DNA from: Alkaliphilus sp. B6464 | GTDB taxonomy: Bacteria; Bacillota; Clostridia; Peptostreptococcales; Natronincolaceae | Assembly: GCF_018141165.1 (NCBI RefSeq) | Contig: NZ_CP058557.1 | Location: forward strand, 2,604,001-2,668,000 | DNA length: 64,000 nucleotides | Direction: 5' to 3' | Part shown: in pieces, positions 35,171 to 44,372 of the stretch | How the letters are laid out: the number at the start of each line of letters is the position of its first letter | Numbering within the stretch: position 1 is the first letter of the stretch | Position numbers and translations under genes: made by a program | The notes under the pieces: model-generated | What the model was told of the DNA's origin: nothing | The model's input: the letters and a program-made list of their open reading frames with translations, nothing else | Database searches by the model: none

Positions 35171-35623
35171 ATGAATGATCGAAGAAACAACGTAAATTAC
35201 TTTGGAATAGACAACTGTATTGCTATTATTGTTATGTTTATGATCATTTTATTAATAGGACTTAATATTTTAAGAATATGTAGAGACTACATAATAGTGC
35301 AGCATTCTGAAACTAAAACCGTCCATGACTTCGAAAGTATTTTATTTCCAAGTGGAACCCTAACTCTTATAATCGAATCAAATGAAGTATATCCATTGTT
35401 AGAGATAATTGTTAATGGCGAATTAGTTGATAAGTTCGGTGAAAATAATGAAGTAACAATAAATGTTACTGATAGAGATATTGTACAGATAAATGGTTCT
35501 ATGTATAATGATGATGTTATAGTTAGTATAAAAGATATATCTTCAAATATTATTGATTACTTAAGCAATAGAAAAGTAGTTGTGAAAAGAAATATAAGCA
35601 CTTTAGCTATAATAAGGATGTAG
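35171..35623 (+). CDS. Small membrane-anchored protein of unknown function
   Basis: 150 residues. One N-terminal membrane helix (about 16-38, IAIIVMFMIILLIGLNIL) and an exported domain of about 110 residues predicted as mostly beta (SGTLTLIIESNEVYPLLEIIVNGE). No family recognised. Clear ribosome binding site GGAGAGGTG. Lies 32 nt after the HI0933 flavoprotein gene and 66 nt before aroH. Confidence 0.7.
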   Translation: MNDRRNNVNYFGIDNCIAIIVMFMIILLIGLNILRICRDYIIVQHSETKTVHDFESILFPSGTLTLIIESNEVYPLLEIIVNGELVDKFGENNEVTINVTDRDIVQINGSMYNDDVIVSIKDISSNIIDYLSNRKVVVKRNISTLAIIRM

Positions 35624-35689
35624 ATATACTTGAGGAATATTATAATTTGATGTATAATTTCTTTAAGTAAGTTAAAGTGAGGGATATAT

Positions 35690-36058
35690 ATGAATGTCAG
35701 AGGTATTAGAGGAGCCATAACGGTTAAAGAAAATACGGCTCAGCAAATAGAGGATGCTACATATGAAATGATGAATGAAATCATTAATTTAAATTCAATT
35801 AATGAAAACGACGTCATAAGTATTATATTTACAGCAACTAAAGACTTGAATCAGCAATATCCTTCTACTATTATTAGAAGTCATTTTAATTGGAGAGACA
35901 CTCCTATTTTAAACTTTGAAGAAAAGGACGTAGTTAATAGCTTAGAGAAATGCATTCGGGTGCTAATATACATACATACTGATAAAGAAAAAAAGGATAT
36001 GGTTCATGTGTATTTAAGAGAGGCTAAAAATTTAAGACCTGATCTTTGTTTGAAATAA
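35690..36058 (+). CDS. aroH: Chorismate mutase AroH
   Basis: 122 residues, the size of Bacillus-type monofunctional AroH. R7 (VRGIRGA) and the C-terminal half (LEKCIRVLIYIHTD, HVYLREAKNLRPDL) hold the active-site residues of the trimeric enzyme, which converts chorismate to prephenate. GTGAGGG ribosome binding site. Upstream of cmk, a common Clostridia neighbour. Confidence 0.93.
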   Translation: MNVRGIRGAITVKENTAQQIEDATYEMMNEIINLNSINENDVISIIFTATKDLNQQYPSTIIRSHFNWRDTPILNFEEKDVVNSLEKCIRVLIYIHTDKEKKDMVHVYLREAKNLRPDLCLK

Positions 36059-36077
36059 CCACCATAACTGGTGGTTA
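36056..36077 (+). repeat. Short hairpin between aroH and cmk
   Basis: TAACCACCA / TGGTGGTTA, 9-bp stem with a TAAC loop, overlapping the aroH stop codon. No T tract, so probably an mRNA-stabilising or weak pause structure within the operon. Confidence 0.5.
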
Positions 36078-36100
36078 AATCTATTCTAAGGAGGTATTAT

Positions 36101-36754
36101 ATGGAATATATTCAAATTGCAATAGATGGACCTGCTGGAGCAGGTAAAAGTACAATTGCAAAAAAAATAGCTAAATGCTTAGATATAACGTACATAGATA
36201 CAGGTGCAATGTACAGAGCTCTTACTTATAAAGTTTTAGTTAATAATGTAGATATTTATAATGAGGAGGAAATAATTAGATTAGCCAGAGAAAGTGATAT
36301 AAAATTTTTTCAAGAAAATATTTACCTAGATAATGAGAAAGTTAATGAAGAAATTAGAAGTATTGAAGTAAATAAAAATGTTTCTTATATAGCTAAAATT
36401 AGGGAAGTAAGACTAGTTTTAGTTAATTTACAGAGAAAAATTGCACTAGATCAAGATGTAATAATGGATGGTAGAGATATAGGAACCCATGTATTGCCTA
36501 ATGCTAGATTGAAAATCTTTTTAACTGCATCTGTTGAAGAACGAGCTACTAGAAGATATACTGAGCTCAAAGGAAAGTGTAATGATATAAGCTTTAATGA
36601 AATAAAAAAAGATATCATAAATAGGGATAAAATTGATAGTGAAAGAGAATCTGCGCCATTGCTTAAAGCAGAAGATGCTATTGTTATTGATACAACAGGT
36701 TTATCGATAGATGATGTTGTAGAAAAAATAGTAGATCTTCTAAGGGGGGAATAA
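36101..36754 (+). CDS. cmk: Cytidylate kinase
   Basis: 217 residues. Phosphorylates CMP and dCMP. P-loop GPAGAGKST (near residue 10), IDTGAMYRALT and the MDGRDIGTHVLPNA motif are those of Cmk. ATG at 36101 is chosen because AAGGAGGT precedes it. Followed by plsC, ispH and rpsA in the order usual for Firmicutes. Confidence 0.95.
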   Translation: MEYIQIAIDGPAGAGKSTIAKKIAKCLDITYIDTGAMYRALTYKVLVNNVDIYNEEEIIRLARESDIKFFQENIYLDNEKVNEEIRSIEVNKNVSYIAKIREVRLVLVNLQRKIALDQDVIMDGRDIGTHVLPNARLKIFLTASVEERATRRYTELKGKCNDISFNEIKKDIINRDKIDSERESAPLLKAEDAIVIDTTGLSIDDVVEKIVDLLRGE

Positions 36755-36758
36755 TGAA

Positions 36759-37340
36759 GTGATGTTTTACAAAGTAGTAAAAAATTCAATTAGATTCATA
36801 CTCTCATTAATTTATAGAGTTGAAATTCAAGGTAAAGAAAACATACCCATGGAAGGCAAATCTATCGTTTGTTCAAATCACTTTAATTTATTAGATCCGG
36901 TTTTTATTGGAACTTGTTTACCAAGAAAGATTAATTATATGGCAAAGGAAGAACTGTTTTCAAATAAGATTTTTGCTTTGATTTTAAATAAATTAGGAGT
37001 GTTTCCTGTGAAGAGAGGTGGTGCTGATATTAGTGCCATCAAAACCGCATTAAAAATTTTAAAGAATGAAGAGGTATTTGGAATATTTCCAGAAGGCACT
37101 AGAAGTAAAACTGGTGAAATGCTAGAAGCTAAGCCAGGTCTTGCTATGATAGCAATTAAATCACAAAGTTCTATTATTCCTGTGGCTATTATAGGAAATT
37201 ATAAACCTTTCAGTAAAATAAAGATAATAATTGATAAACCAATAAATTTTTCAGATTATTATGATCAAAAAATTTCTATTGAAGAATATCAACAATTAAG
37301 TCAAAGTGTGTTAGAGCATATTAAAAAATTAATGAATTAA
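36759..37340 (+). CDS. plsC: 1-acyl-sn-glycerol-3-phosphate acyltransferase
   Basis: 193 residues. Acyltransferase motifs NHFNLLD (HX4D) and FPEGTRSKTG, with KRGGAD between. Makes phosphatidic acid at the membrane; the N-terminal stretch (SIRFILSLIYRV) can anchor it. It starts at GTG 36759 or the adjoining ATG 36762, after AAGGGGGGA. Four nt after cmk. Confidence 0.92.
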   Translation: MMFYKVVKNSIRFILSLIYRVEIQGKENIPMEGKSIVCSNHFNLLDPVFIGTCLPRKINYMAKEELFSNKIFALILNKLGVFPVKRGGADISAIKTALKILKNEEVFGIFPEGTRSKTGEMLEAKPGLAMIAIKSQSSIIPVAIIGNYKPFSKIKIIIDKPINFSDYYDQKISIEEYQQLSQSVLEHIKKLMN

Positions 37341-37448
37341 AAAAATATGGAAATACTGATTATTAAAGAAGGATTTTTATATATTATGTAGAAATTCTAT
37401 AAAGTTATGTATTTAATTTTACATTATAAAATCCACAGGAGGATAATA

Positions 37449-38294
37449 ATGAAAGTAATTGTGGCAAATCATTCTGGTTTTTGCTTTGGTGTGGAAAAAG
37501 CTATACATACTGCTTTCGATGAGGTGAATAATAATAGTAATATTAAAAGAGATATCTATACACTAGGACCTCTTATTCATAACCAACAAGCTGTAAATAA
37601 ATTAGAAAGTGATGGAATAAAGGTAATCGGCCATCTGGATGAAGTCTCAGATGGTACTGTAATTATTCGTTCCCATGGGGTTTCTAAAAATATATATGAT
37701 ATAGCTTATGAAAAAAAAATAAACCTAGTTGATGCAACTTGTCCCTTTGTTAGAAAAATTCAAAATATCGTCAAAGAATATAAGGAAAAGGGATATAATA
37801 TTGTTATTATAGGGAATCCTGACCATCCAGAGGTAGTAGGAATTAATGGATGGTGTAATAATGAAGCTTATGTTGTAAAAACAGAAGATGACATTGAAAA
37901 AATTCCTTTTTTAGATAAGATGTGTATAGTTGTTCAAACAACTATGTCTACGTCTCTATATCTTAAACTTACTGATATGCTAGAAAAGAAAGCTATTGAT
38001 GTTGTAAAGTTTAATACCATTTGTTCTGCTACTAGAGATAGACAAGAATCTGCTAGAGATCTAGCTAAAGCAGTGGATGTAATGATAGTAGTAGGTGGAT
38101 ACCATAGTTCTAACACCCAAAAACTTGTAGAAATCTGCAAGGAAGAAAAACCAAACACAACTTTTCATATTGAAACAGCAAGTGAATTACCAATTAATTT
38201 ACTAGGGAGATATGAAACTGTAGGTGTTACGGCAGGAGCATCTACCCCAAAATGGATTATTGATGAAGTAATAGAGAAAATTAATAGTTTATAA
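37449..38294 (+). CDS. ispH: 4-hydroxy-3-methylbut-2-enyl diphosphate reductase
   Basis: 281 residues. Last step of the MEP isoprenoid pathway. The three cluster cysteines lie in [10 protein letters not shown] (C12), DATCPFVRK and [12 protein letters not shown]-containing SHGVS and the TAGASTP end are family motifs. ATG 37449 follows ACAGGAGGATAAT. Separate from rpsA, 24 nt downstream; in many Clostridia these two are fused. Confidence 0.95.
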   Translation: MKVIVANHSGFCFGVEKAIHTAFDEVNNNSNIKRDIYTLGPLIHNQQAVNKLESDGIKVIGHLDEVSDGTVIIRSHGVSKNIYDIAYEKKINLVDATCPFVRKIQNIVKEYKEKGYNIVIIGNPDHPEVVGINGWCNNEAYVVKTEDDIEKIPFLDKMCIVVQTTMSTSLYLKLTDMLEKKAIDVVKFNTICSATRDRQESARDLAKAVDVMIVVGGYHSSNTQKLVEICKEEKPNTTFHIETASELPINLLGRYETVGVTAGASTPKWIIDEVIEKINSL

Positions 38295-38318
38295 TAACTT
38301 ATTTTAGGAGGTCTTAAT

Positions 38319-39467
38319 ATGACTAACGATATGCAAAATTTAATGGAAGAAATAGAAAAAACGATGGTAAGACTACGAAGAGGAGAAATTGTTACAGGTA
38401 AAGTAATTAATGTTACTCATAATGAAATTATAGTAAATTTAGGATATAAATCAGATGGAGTTATACCAAAGAATGAGATATCAAATGATACAACAATAAA
38501 TCCTATTGAAGTAGCAAAAGAAGGAGATGAAATTAAGGTTTATGTATTAAGTCTAGACGATGGAGAAGGTAATGTTCTATTATCTAAAAAAAGAGTAGAT
38601 ATGGTAAAAGGATGGGATGATTTAGAAAAAATAAAAGATGCTCAATCCTTAGTTGAGACAAAGATAATTGAGGCAGTAAGAGGCGGAGTGGTAGCTGTAG
38701 CTCGTGGTATTCGATGCTTTATACCAGCAAGTCAGTTATCTGATCGTTATGTAGACGATCTAAAGTCTTTTGAAGGTAAAAATTTTAATACTAAAGTAAT
38801 TGAAATTGATCGTAGGAAAAACAAAGTAGTTTTATCAAGGAAACTTGTACTAGAAGAAGAAAACAAAAACAAAAAACTAGAATTATTCTCTAATCTAGAA
38901 AAGGGCACACGCATTAAAGGGGAAGTTAAACGTATTACTGATTTTGGCGCATTTGTAGATATTGGTGGAGTTGACGGCCTTATCCATATTTCAGAGTTAT
39001 CTTGGGGGAGAATAAAGCATCCAACAGAGGTAGTAAAGGTAGGAGATATTGTAGAGGTAGAAGTGTTAGATTTTGAAAAAGCAAAGGGAAAAGTCGCTTT
39101 GGGATTAAAACAAACGCAGCAACAACCATGGGAAGCTGCATTAGAAAAATATCCTATAGGAAGTGTAGTTGAGGGAAAAGTTGTTAGACTAGTAGACTTT
39201 GGTGCCTTTGTTGAATTAGAATTGGGATTAGATGGATTAGTTCATATTTCACAAATTAGTGAAAAACATATTTCAAAGCCATCAGAAGAACTTCATATTG
39301 GCCAAAAAATCGATGTGAAAGTATTAGATATTAAGCCAGATGAAAAACGTATTAGCCTAAGTATTACAGCAGTTGATGAAGAAAGTGAAACAGAAGAAAT
39401 CGAATATATTGATGCTAACAATACAACAACAATTGGAGAAATTTTAGAAAATGATCATAAAAAATAA
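38319..39467 (+). CDS. rpsA: 30S ribosomal protein S1 (four S1 domains)
   Basis: 382 residues with four S1/OB repeats beginning near residues 18, 105, 190 and 275 (GEIVTGKVINV, ... KGTRIKGEVKRITDFGAFVDIGG, VVEGKVVRLVDFGAFVELE). Binds mRNA on the ribosome in many bacteria; the Firmicute version is shorter and may be less essential. TTAGGAGGT before the ATG; ends in a terminator. Confidence 0.92.
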   Translation: MTNDMQNLMEEIEKTMVRLRRGEIVTGKVINVTHNEIIVNLGYKSDGVIPKNEISNDTTINPIEVAKEGDEIKVYVLSLDDGEGNVLLSKKRVDMVKGWDDLEKIKDAQSLVETKIIEAVRGGVVAVARGIRCFIPASQLSDRYVDDLKSFEGKNFNTKVIEIDRRKNKVVLSRKLVLEEENKNKKLELFSNLEKGTRIKGEVKRITDFGAFVDIGGVDGLIHISELSWGRIKHPTEVVKVGDIVEVEVLDFEKAKGKVALGLKQTQQQPWEAALEKYPIGSVVEGKVVRLVDFGAFVELELGLDGLVHISQISEKHISKPSEELHIGQKIDVKVLDIKPDEKRISLSITAVDEESETEEIEYIDANNTTTIGEILENDHKK

Positions 39468-39493
39468 AGAGTCTTTGACTCTTTATTTTTTAT
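39459..39493 (+). terminator. Terminator after rpsA
   Basis: AAAAAATAAAGAGTC pairs with GACTCTTTATTTTTT; the stem includes the stop region of rpsA and the U tract is its right arm. Confidence 0.85.
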
Positions 39494-39561
39494 GATATAC
39501 TTGAGTAAATAACTTTTATAATAAGGTACTATTCTTTATTTAAATTTAAGGGGGAAATTTT

Positions 39562-40344
39562 ATGGAAGGATATGAAATTTTTAAAGATAAAGTTTATAAA
39601 AAAACAGGAATAAACTTAAACAGTTATAAGGAACGTCAAATGAAACGTAGGATAGAGTCTTTAATTACACGTAATAATTTTACCTCTTATGATTCTTATT
39701 TTAATGCTATAAATAAAGATTTAAAATTGTTAGATGAATTTATTAATTACTTAACTATAAATGTATCAGAATTTTATCGTAATCCTCAACAATGGGAGGT
39801 ATTAGAAAGTACGGTAATACCCTACTTACTAAAAAATAAATCTAAATTAAAGATTTGGAGTTCTGCTTGCTCTACTGGAGAAGAGCCATATTCATTAGTA
39901 ATGTTACTTTCTAAGTTTTTTCCTCTTAGTCAAATTAGTGTATTAGCTACAGATATTGATGAAGGAGCAATTAGCAAAGCTAACAAAGGCATTTATTCTC
40001 CTAAAAGTTTAGAAAACTTACCTAAAGAGTTTATAAATTCATTTTTTGAGAAACATAACGAGGAGTATAAAATAAAAGAAGAAATAAAAAAACAAGTGAC
40101 TTTTAAGCAATTCAATTTACTTGAAGATGAATATCCAAAACAATGTGATTTAATTTTATGTAGAAATGTGATGATTTATTTCACTGAAGAAGCTAAAAAT
40201 GATATGTATAAAAATTTTCATGATTCACTAAGTAATGAGGGAGTTTTATTTGTAGGTAGTACTGAACAAATAATTTTACCAAATAGGTACAACTTAACTC
40301 CATTGAAAACATTTTTTTATAAAAAGACTAAGCCAATTATATAA
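39562..40344 (+). CDS. cheR: CheR-type protein-glutamate O-methyltransferase
   Basis: 260 residues: N-terminal helical CheR domain (1-75, KERQMKRRIESLI and TINVSEFYRNP) and SAM-binding domain (WSSACSTGEEPYSL, LATDID, FNLLEDE, CDLILCRNVMIYF). Methylates chemoreceptor glutamates. No other chemotaxis gene lies near. The ribosome binding site is AAGGGGGAAA. Family certain, target inferred. Confidence 0.9.
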   Translation: MEGYEIFKDKVYKKTGINLNSYKERQMKRRIESLITRNNFTSYDSYFNAINKDLKLLDEFINYLTINVSEFYRNPQQWEVLESTVIPYLLKNKSKLKIWSSACSTGEEPYSLVMLLSKFFPLSQISVLATDIDEGAISKANKGIYSPKSLENLPKEFINSFFEKHNEEYKIKEEIKKQVTFKQFNLLEDEYPKQCDLILCRNVMIYFTEEAKNDMYKNFHDSLSNEGVLFVGSTEQIILPNRYNLTPLKTFFYKKTKPII

Positions 40345-40410
40345 TTTTCGAAGTTAAGTATAGAATTTTCGAAAAATAATATGTATCTATATTATTTTTA
40401 AACTAACAAG

Positions 40411-40419
40411 TGGTATAAT
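40411..40419 (+). promoter_or_regulatory. Extended -10 promoter of the M42 peptidase operon
   Basis: TGGTATAAT, an extended -10 box 36 nt before the first peptidase start. Confidence 0.5.
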
Positions 40420-40454
40420 AGTATAGTGGGTTAAAAATGGAAAGGAGGACACTT

Positions 40455-41507
40455 ATGAATTTAGAGAAAATATTAAAACAAATATCAGAAGCTTCTGGAG
40501 TTTCTGGATATGAACAAGAGGCAGCTCAAATAGTTAAAGAGCACTTTCAAAAGTATTGTGACGAAATTATGGAAGACCCTTTAGGAAACATTATTGGATT
40601 AAAAAAGGGCAGAGGAGTTAACAATAAAAAGATTATGTTAGCTGCTCACGTAGATGAGATAGGTCTAATGGTAAAGAATATTGATGATAATGGATTCATA
40701 CAATTTACTAATATTGGGGGAGTAGACCAAAGGACACTTCTATGTCAAGAAGTGATTATTCATGGTAAGGAAAAGACTTATGGGATAATAGGGGCTAAAC
40801 CTCCACATATAACAAATGAAGAAGAAAGACGGAAAGCTTTAAGCATAGATGATCTAGCGATTGATACAGGATTTACAAAGAATGAACTTACATCTAGGGT
40901 TAATATTGGAGATGTAATTACAATTAAAAGGAATATGATAACTCTACAGAATGATTGGGTAGCAGGCAAGGCAATGGATGATAGGGCTGGTATTGCCTCA
41001 CTGTTAGTATGTTTAAAAGAACTGCAGCATTGTAACCATGAGGTTGACATCTACTTTGTTGCTACTGTTCAAGAAGAAGTTGGAGCAAGAGGTGCAACTA
41101 CATCAGCTTACTCAATTAATCCTGATATAGGGATAGCTGTTGATGTTGGATTTGGTAAAACACCTGAACTAAGTCAATATGAAACAATTGAAATGGGCAA
41201 TGGTCCTGCTATTACTGTTGGTCCAAATATCCATTCAAACATATTTGACAAAATAAAACAGGTTGCGATTCAAAATTATATTGATTATCAAATTGAAGTA
41301 GCTCCAGGACACTCTGGTACAGATGCTTGGCCAATGCAAGTAAGCCGATCAGGCATTGCTACAGGAGTATTATCTATTCCATTAAGATATATGCACACAT
41401 CTGTAGAAACTCTCAGTTTATCTGACATTAAAAAAACAGGAAAACTACTTGCCAATTTTATTGTAAGTTTGAATGAAATTGATATGGAGGAATTATTATG
41501 TTATTAA
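40455..41507 (+). CDS. M42 family metallopeptidase (first of three)
   Basis: 350 residues of the tetrahedral aminopeptidase family. Metal ligands: AAHVDEIG, KAMDDRAG, VQEEVGARGA, VDVGFG and RYMHTSVE. Removes N-terminal residues from peptides in the cytosol. ATG 40455 follows AAAGGAGG. Overlaps the next M42 gene by 10 nt. Confidence 0.9.
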   Translation: MNLEKILKQISEASGVSGYEQEAAQIVKEHFQKYCDEIMEDPLGNIIGLKKGRGVNNKKIMLAAHVDEIGLMVKNIDDNGFIQFTNIGGVDQRTLLCQEVIIHGKEKTYGIIGAKPPHITNEEERRKALSIDDLAIDTGFTKNELTSRVNIGDVITIKRNMITLQNDWVAGKAMDDRAGIASLLVCLKELQHCNHEVDIYFVATVQEEVGARGATTSAYSINPDIGIAVDVGFGKTPELSQYETIEMGNGPAITVGPNIHSNIFDKIKQVAIQNYIDYQIEVAPGHSGTDAWPMQVSRSGIATGVLSIPLRYMHTSVETLSLSDIKKTGKLLANFIVSLNEIDMEELLCY

Positions 41508-42520
41508 AAAGATTAACTGATGCTTTGGGTGTTTCTGGAAATGAAAAAGAAATTCGAGAGATTATAATTGATGAAATCAAAAACTATGTTGATAATATTA
41601 AAATTGACACAATGGGTAATGTAATTGTTTATAAGAAGGGTAAAAGAGAGGATATTAATGTTGCTGTAACAGCCCATATGGATGAGGTAGGCTTTATAGT
41701 CAAAGGTATTGATGATAGTGGTTTGATTAAGTTTGCATCAATTGGAGGTATGGATGCCAGAGTATTAGTATCCAAACAAGTTATTATTGGTAGGAATAAA
41801 ATTAATGGAGTTATTGGTGCCAAGGCAATTCATATGCAAAAACCAGATGAAAGAAAGCAAGCAATATCTATAAACGAATTATATATAGATATCGGATGTA
41901 AAACTAAGACTGAAACAGAAAAGTTAGTACAGGTGGGAGATTATATTGCCTTCTATAGTGAATATGTTGAATTTGGTAGAAATCGTATTAAAGCGAAAGC
42001 ATTAGATAATAGAGTAGGATGTGCAATATTAATAGAATTGTTAAAAAGTGAAACGCCGCTTAGTATTACAGGGGTATTTTCAGTACAAGAGGAAGTAGGG
42101 CTTAGGGGTGCGGAAGTAGTAGCTAATCAAATTGATATTGATCTTGCAATTGTTTTAGAAGGCACAACTTGTTCTGATATACCAAGTATAGACCCTCACT
42201 TGCAAGTGACAGAGCTGGATAAAGGTCCAGCCATATCATTGATGGATAGAACTTCAATATATAATAGAAAGTTCGTAGATATGCTGGTTAAAACTGCTAC
42301 AGAATCTGAAATTCCTTGGCAATACCGAAGGTCATCATTCGGTGGAAATGATGCAGGAAAATTTCATACAGCAAAAGGAGGAACACCTTGTGTATCCTTA
42401 GCAGTTCCTTGTAGATATATACACTCACCTGTATCTGTATTAAGCAAAGATGATTACTATAATTGTAAAAATCTTTTATTTAAATTCGTTGATAGAATTA
42501 GCGAAAGGGGATTATTGTAA
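41498..42520 (+). CDS. M42 family metallopeptidase (second of three)
   Basis: 340 residues. Ligand motifs TAHMDEVG, KALDNRVG, VQEEVGLRGA, LEGTTCSD and RYIHSPVS. The LEGTTC variant in place of VDVGFG marks a different subgroup from the first copy, suggesting different peptide preference. GAGGAATT lies ahead of the ATG; TAATG overlap with the third gene. Confidence 0.9.
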   Translation: MLLKRLTDALGVSGNEKEIREIIIDEIKNYVDNIKIDTMGNVIVYKKGKREDINVAVTAHMDEVGFIVKGIDDSGLIKFASIGGMDARVLVSKQVIIGRNKINGVIGAKAIHMQKPDERKQAISINELYIDIGCKTKTETEKLVQVGDYIAFYSEYVEFGRNRIKAKALDNRVGCAILIELLKSETPLSITGVFSVQEEVGLRGAEVVANQIDIDLAIVLEGTTCSDIPSIDPHLQVTELDKGPAISLMDRTSIYNRKFVDMLVKTATESEIPWQYRRSSFGGNDAGKFHTAKGGTPCVSLAVPCRYIHSPVSVLSKDDYYNCKNLLFKFVDRISERGLL

Positions 42521-43515
42521 TGAGAAATTTGAATTTAGATTTATTAAAAAGAATAGTAGCTACTTATTCTCCATCTGGAAATGAAACTAGAGTTTGTGAA
42601 TTAATTAAAGAAGAAGTTAAAGATTATGCAGATGAAGTTTATACCGATCCTCTTGGGAACCTTATTGTAAGAAAAAAAGGACAAGGTAAAAAAGTTCTTT
42701 TAGCTGGACATATGGACCAAATAGGACTTATGGTTACATATATTGACGATAAAGGATTTATTAGATTTACTAATGTTGGGGGAATATCTCCAGCAGTTAC
42801 CTTTTCCCAAAGAGTTATATTTGAAAATGGTACCATTGGTGTAGTAGGATGTGAAAAAATAGATAATTTGAAGGATTTAACCTTGGATAAGCTGTTTATA
42901 GACATAGGGGCTTCATCAAAGGAAGAAGCGGAAGAAAAGATCTCTATAGGAGATATATGCGTATACTATAGTGAAGTAATTATGGATGATAAAAATATTA
43001 TTGCGCCAGCATTAGATGATCGTATAGGCTGTTTTATTATGATTGAAATCTTAAAGGCACTTAAGGCTTCTGAAAATGACATTTATTTTGTTTTCACGGT
43101 GCAAGAGGAAGTAGGAACTAGAGGAGCTAAGACGGCAGGTTATGCTATAGAGCCAGATATTGCAATATCTTATGATGTTACAGCTACTGGTGATACACCA
43201 AAGTCTAAGTCTATGGCTGTTAAATTAGGTCATGGTCCTGCAGTTAAAATTAAAGATAATTCTATTTTATGCCATCCTAAGGTAAAGAATCTAATGATTG
43301 AACAAGCTGAAAAGAATTCAATACCATATCAATTAGAAGTGTTAGAATTTGGTGGTACAGACTCTGGAGCAATTCATCTAACTAGGGCTGGAGTTCCTTC
43401 AGGTGTATTATCAATTCCTTCAAGATATATTCATAGTGATTGTGAAATGGTATCATTAATCGATGTATCAAATGCGGTTGAGTTATCATTGAGAATACTA
43501 GAAGAAGAAATTTAA
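42520..43515 (+). CDS. M42 family metallopeptidase (third of three)
   Basis: 331 residues. Motifs AGHMDQIG, PALDDRIG, VQEEVGTRGA, YDVTATGD and RYIHSDCE. The first gene's DEIG is DQIG here. Translationally coupled to the second gene by an ATG overlapping its stop. A stand-alone three-peptidase operon. Confidence 0.9.
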   Translation: MRNLNLDLLKRIVATYSPSGNETRVCELIKEEVKDYADEVYTDPLGNLIVRKKGQGKKVLLAGHMDQIGLMVTYIDDKGFIRFTNVGGISPAVTFSQRVIFENGTIGVVGCEKIDNLKDLTLDKLFIDIGASSKEEAEEKISIGDICVYYSEVIMDDKNIIAPALDDRIGCFIMIEILKALKASENDIYFVFTVQEEVGTRGAKTAGYAIEPDIAISYDVTATGDTPKSKSMAVKLGHGPAVKIKDNSILCHPKVKNLMIEQAEKNSIPYQLEVLEFGGTDSGAIHLTRAGVPSGVLSIPSRYIHSDCEMVSLIDVSNAVELSLRILEEEI

Positions 43516-43521
43516 TATATT

Positions 43522-43569
43522 ATACAAAAGAAATATACATTACTATAATTATGTATATTTCTTTTGTAT
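43522..43569 (+). terminator. Long hairpin ending the M42 operon
   Basis: A 19-bp perfect stem (from ATACAAAAGAAATATACAT at 43522-43540 to 43551-43569) around 10 nt; the right arm is T-rich, but only TTTCG follows. Likely a terminator. Confidence 0.7.
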
Positions 43570-43697
43570 TTCGACTTTAATTATAATATTATATAAAATT
43601 TTATATAATATTGATGTAATTTGTTTAACGATTCTTATATAAATTAAAAGGAAATTGCTATTCTTTTATTGAAAATATTAATCGGAGGTGGAAACTA

Positions 43698-44309
43698 ATG
43701 ATTAATAATAAAAGCACTTATTCAATAAGCGAGGTATCAGATCGTACAGGATTTAAACCTCATGTGATTCGTTTTTATGAAAAGGAATTTAATCTTAATA
43801 TACCTAGAGAAGATAATAATAGGAGATATTTTACAAATAGGGAGATAGATCAGTTATTGTATATCAAAGAGCTACAAAGTGGTGGATCTAATAATAAGCA
43901 AATAAAGGAGATACTACAAAGCAAAGAAAACATAGAAAATGAAATCGATTTTAGTAATGATGTAGCTGTTAGTATATTAGATGATTCATGCAATTTAACA
44001 AATGTATTAAAAAATACTGATAATATTACTGTGCAGTTTAAAAATGAAATATCGACAATTTTAGAAAAATATGACTATAAAAATGATATAAATGAATTAA
44101 AACAAAAAATTGAAGAACTAACACAGCAATTAAATAATGAAGAGAAAAATAAAGATAAAGACGTATTAATTTGTGAAAATGCTAAGTTAAAATTAAAAGT
44201 AAAAGAAAAATCATATGAAATAGCAGAATTAAAAGATAAGTTAAAAAGGCAAGAGTACCAAAAAACGTCCATATTTCAAAGAATATTAAAAATAAAAAGT
44301 GCTACATAA
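43698..44309 (+). CDS. MerR-family HTH protein with coiled-coil C-terminus
   Basis: 203 residues. MerR winged helix-turn-helix (8-75, YSISEVSDRTGFKPHVIRFYEKEF, NRRYFTNREIDQLLYIKEL), then a long coiled coil (about 130-190, IEELTQQLNNEEKNKDK). RacA-like and other chromosome-anchoring proteins in spore formers share this layout, but ordinary regulators do too. Ribosome binding site GGAGGTGG. Single gene unit with its own terminator. Confidence 0.8.
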   Translation: MINNKSTYSISEVSDRTGFKPHVIRFYEKEFNLNIPREDNNRRYFTNREIDQLLYIKELQSGGSNNKQIKEILQSKENIENEIDFSNDVAVSILDDSCNLTNVLKNTDNITVQFKNEISTILEKYDYKNDINELKQKIEELTQQLNNEEKNKDKDVLICENAKLKLKVKEKSYEIAELKDKLKRQEYQKTSIFQRILKIKSAT

Positions 44310-44316
44310 TTGTGAA

Positions 44317-44345
44317 AAAGCCCAGCTTATCTGGGCTTTAATATT
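44317..44345 (+). terminator. Terminator after the MerR-like gene
   Basis: AAAGCCCAG-CTTAT-CTGGGCTTT then TAATATTT. Confidence 0.8.
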
Positions 44346-44372
44346 TATAATATAAGAATTATATCAGTTTAA

